Positions 61,456-64,000 of a DNA stretch of 64,000 bases are shown piece by piece. Source of the stretch: a bacterium (lineage in GTDB: Bacteria; 4484-113; JAFGCY01). Both the position numbers and the translations under genes were made by a program. Where the stretch lies: NCBI GenBank assembly GCA_020849855.1, contig JADZFO010000050.1:15736-79735 (forward strand), written 5' to 3'. Every line of letters begins with the position of its first letter. Position 1 is the stretch's first letter. Below the pieces are notes generated by a model. That model had not been told where the DNA came from and did not search any database. It saw only the letters and a program-made list of their open reading frames with translations.

Positions 61456-63006
61456 ATCTTTAAACTCCCCGCGCCGCGCTAGCGGCGCGTAATGCGAATT
61501 CCAGTCAGAGAGCACTTTCCGCGATTCAACACTCTGGTTCGAGCAGGCCTGAGAGAGAAGCTCTCTCAGTTTCATGGGATCACCCTCCGCAGTCTGGAGA
61601 TTCCTGAGCCAGACTGCGTTTACCTGCTTACGCAGTGGTTCGAGCCACCAATCAGCGCCCTTGTGGGCGATCTCTGCTTTCCGAGCCTCCAAAGCCACCC
61701 GCTGTTCTACCAGCGGCTTCTTGCGGGCAGCATAATCTGCCCGATTCATTTCCCCATCCACTAGCAAGTCATTCAACCTGCTCAGCTTCGCTGAGATCTT
61801 CTCCATTTCCAATTCAATCTCGGCTATGCGGCCAATAGTCTGCTCTTTCTCCTCAGCGCTCCACTTGTCGATCTGCTCCAGCATTGGCATGGCCCAGTCA
61901 TCGGGCAGGGCTACCTGGAGCATCAACTCATAGAGCTGCGCTGTAAGGCTCTCCTCGCGCAGATAGGGCTGTGAGCAGGCCATTCTGGGGTTCTTCTTGG
62001 TGCAGCGGTAATAGACCCAGGAATGGACCTTGCCGCTCTTCATGCGCTTGGTATGCCGCTCAGCGGTAACAGCGCAGCCACACTCCGCGCAGCGCAGCAG
62101 GCTGGAATAGACAAAGGCCTCTTTGTACTGGGCCTGCTTGCGTCCACGCTCCTTCATGACCTGCTGTGCCTTGTCCCAGTCCGCCTTGGATACCGCAGGC
62201 TCTTGGATGCCCTCGTAGAGGACACCCTTGTAGATAAAGGCGCCGTAGTAGAAGTGGTCGCTCAGCATATCCATGATGTGCTGGGGAGAGAAGGGCTTTC
62301 TCTGCCTAGTGCTGACACCTTCGCGGTAGAGCCAGAGAGCAATGTCACGACAGCTGCAGGTACCAGTCAGGTACTTGGCAAATGCCACCTGGATCAGCGG
62401 GAAGACCAGGGGATCAGGCTCGGCAATCTTGGTCTTGGGGTTGTTAGCATATCCCAGACGGGCCGGGCCAGGGAAGATACCCTTGTCCACGCGGGACTGC
62501 ATGCCCCGCCGTACCACTTCACCCAGGCTGTCCGAGTAGCGCTTGCCCTCAGTCATTAGAAAACCCAGCATGAACTTGTCCGTGCTGCGGTTGTAGTAGG
62601 TCATGCTGGCGGTAACTACACACTGCAGCAGGCCTGCGTCCATCAAAGTGATGATCTTGGCCTGATCAACGGGATTACGAGAGAGTCTTGATGGGTCCCA
62701 GACCAGAAGCGCATTAGCGCTTCCGGACTCAATCAGGGCGATTGCTGCGCCGAAAACGGGCCGTCCGGGCTCTTTAGCGCTTTGGCTCTCTTCGAGCCTC
62801 CTGATGACGCGCAGGCCCTGCTCCGCCTCCGCCCTAGCTGCCCAAGCCTTCTGATCAGGGATACTCTGGATCTGCCGCTCGTCGCTGTCCGATGACTTCC
62901 TCGTATACTCCACAAAGACCAACCGGGGCTCTACGGTGGGCTCATTGGTCAGCTTAAAGCTGCTATTGCGCTGGAACCTCTTTGGGTAGTTCTTCGGAAT
63001 TGTCAT
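61426..63006 (-). CDS. Large serine recombinase (integrase), 3' end inside tRNA-Val
   Basis: 526 residues. The catalytic domain has Y-x-R-x-S (Y34-T-R36-K-S38) followed by SIPDQ, and DPSRLSRNPVD. The recombinase domain follows with GYANNP and a zinc-ribbon-type pair (LRCAECGC, then YYRCTKKNPRMACS). A coiled coil EKEQTIGRIAEIELEMEKIS lies near the end. The last residues (DWWALLDSNQ) are encoded by the opposite strand of tRNA-Val, and the TGA stop lies at 61428-61426, inside the tRNA. That points to integration into the tRNA gene, with the gene's end made from the attachment sequence. These enzymes move phages and integrative elements. Confidence 0.92.
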
Positions 63007-63026
63007 AACATTCTAGTATACCTGCG

Positions 63027-63866
63027 TTAAGTACTTGTTGCAGAAGACTTGCTGGTGGAAACTTCCCATTTGCCGTCCTTGACCACGACCCGGATGCGGC
63101 CGTCACCGCGCGTGGTCAAGACCCGTCTAAACGACCCATCGGGCATTTTGATGCCCTTGGCATGGACGCGGTAGGGGACACGCTGCAGGACCGTCTTGCC
63201 CGAAGCCTGCTCCTTGTCGGAAATGCAGATCAGCTTGGGGCTGAGGTACTCAAACACTTCCGGGCAATAGCCCGATGGGCGCCCATGGTGACTGGCCAGG
63301 AAAAGGTTGGTCTCCCTGAGCATATATCTAAAGGCATCATTCTTGAGATGCAGGCGCCACCCGCGAGCGTTCAGATCGCCGGGCAAGCAGACTGTGAAGC
63401 CGCCTTCACTAATGAAGGCGACCATAGACAGGTCGTTCATATCGCGGACTGAACCGATGGGAAGATAGAAGAGCCGCAGTGCCAGGCTCTTGAACTGCCG
63501 GCTGGCATCCAGCGGCTGCAGCTCACCGATGGTCTTGCTGCGGTTGAGGTAGGCAGCCTGGGCCTTACTCAGTGTCGCCTTGAGGTCACTGAAGTGCTGG
63601 ATCTGCAGCTGCGGGTGCTGCCAAACATGCGAAGGCTTGAGCTGTTCAACTACATTTGCCAAATCAGCCACGTGGTCCTGGTCGGCATGGCTAATGATCA
63701 CGTGGTTGAGCCTACGGCGACTGCCAAAGCCCTGTTCGACCAGCGCATCACTTGGCCGCCAGCCGGTAGAGCGGTTGTAGCCGCAGTCAACTAACACTGT
63801 TTCGCCAGCCTCACTGAGAATCAGCATGCAGTCACCATGTTCAACATCAAAGATGCGGATGTCCAT
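63027..63866 (-). CDS. Metallo-beta-lactamase-fold hydrolase, ComEC-like
   Basis: 279 residues, ATG at 63866 (first MDIRIFDVEHGDCMLI). The MBL metal motif H-x-D-x-D-H is at 60-65 (SHADQDH), and a later ASHHG is the next ligand His. The layout is like the C-terminal domain of ComEC/Rec2 proteins and related small hydrolases, but no membrane domain is present. A few bases separate it from the recombinase upstream of it on the same strand, so it may be cargo of the same integrated element. Confidence 0.85.
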   Translation of the reverse strand: MDIRIFDVEHGDCMLILSEAGETVLVDCGYNRSTGWRPSDALVEQGFGSRRRLNHVIISHADQDHVADLANVVEQLKPSHVWQHPQLQIQHFSDLKATLSKAQAAYLNRSKTIGELQPLDASRQFKSLALRLFYLPIGSVRDMNDLSMVAFISEGGFTVCLPGDLNARGWRLHLKNDAFRYMLRETNLFLASHHGRPSGYCPEVFEYLSPKLICISDKEQASGKTVLQRVPYRVHAKGIKMPDGSFRRVLTTRGDGRIRVVVKDGKWEVSTSKSSATST

Positions 63867-64000
63867 AACCCACTCATTATCCTGCGGATGTGCCGCGTCT
63901 CGCAAGCTCGACGCGGTCCAGGTTACGCCGGGCTAAGCCCGGCAAAACTGAGCAAACCTGTGTAGTCTCCAGCCGCAGGCAAGTAAGTAAATGCTCATCC

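Overview
The window is chromosomal DNA from a high-GC bacterium. I cannot assign it to a phylum. Lipobox-bearing lipoproteins, PKD and carboxypeptidase-regulatory-like modules, FG-GAP/ASPIC proteins, c-type heme lipoproteins and short-tandem-repeat spacers fit a poorly sampled environmental lineage. Most genes use ATG with a recognisable GGAGG-type ribosome site, some use GTG or TTG, and TGA is clearly used as a stop in many of them.

Layout. 1-4.1 kb: the 5' part of mutL (minus strand) with an odd repeat-filled segment, then a translationally coupled pair of a cohesin-like lipoprotein and a secreted M6 metallopeptidase with a dockerin-like motif. 4.1-6.7 kb: two arrays of a ~165-bp repeat bracketing three small genes, including an orphan HicB-like protein. 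6.7-10.7 kb: Nudix, ABM, three tandem DinB-like proteins and a HAD phosphatase. 10.9-14.6 kb: MscS channel, Mrp/ApbC and a CPBP protease. 14.7-26.2 kb: a lipoprotein, NmrA-like oxidoreductase, aspS, an mntA-hepT toxin-antitoxin cassette bracketed by two copies of the aspS 3' end, a heme-c lipoprotein, a pseudopilin-like protein and a GH44 glycosidase. 26.2-38.2 kb: rpe with a kinase-less PASTA protein, a PpiD/SurA-like isomerase, an acyltransferase, a PKD lipoprotein, a MacB-like permease, and a Clp ATPase with a degenerate second ATPase domain overlapping a YbjN-like chaperone gene. 38.3-48.5 kb: two large surface lipoproteins, an OB-fold protein, three tandem redoxins (one with an in-frame TGA at the position of a conserved C-terminal Cys, probably selenocysteine) and another pseudopilin-like protein. 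48.5-61.0 kb: a TIGR03790-type lipoprotein, peroxiredoxin, a RelE/ParE-type TA pair, smc, a DUF4258/DUF2283-like pair, and small envelope proteins. 61.2-64 kb: tRNA-Cys and tRNA-Val, with a large serine recombinase whose 3' end lies inside tRNA-Val, plus an MBL-fold hydrolase. This looks like the start of an integrated element that continues beyond the window.

Themes. Seven lipoproteins spread over the window share a ~90-residue region after the signal peptide that I cannot match to a named family. The envelope emphasis (lipoproteins, pseudopilin-like proteins, periplasmic folding and redox enzymes) suggests a cell that displays many tethered proteins. Repeats are plentiful: heptamer tandem arrays of several sequences, and GTAGGGGCG-type palindromes.
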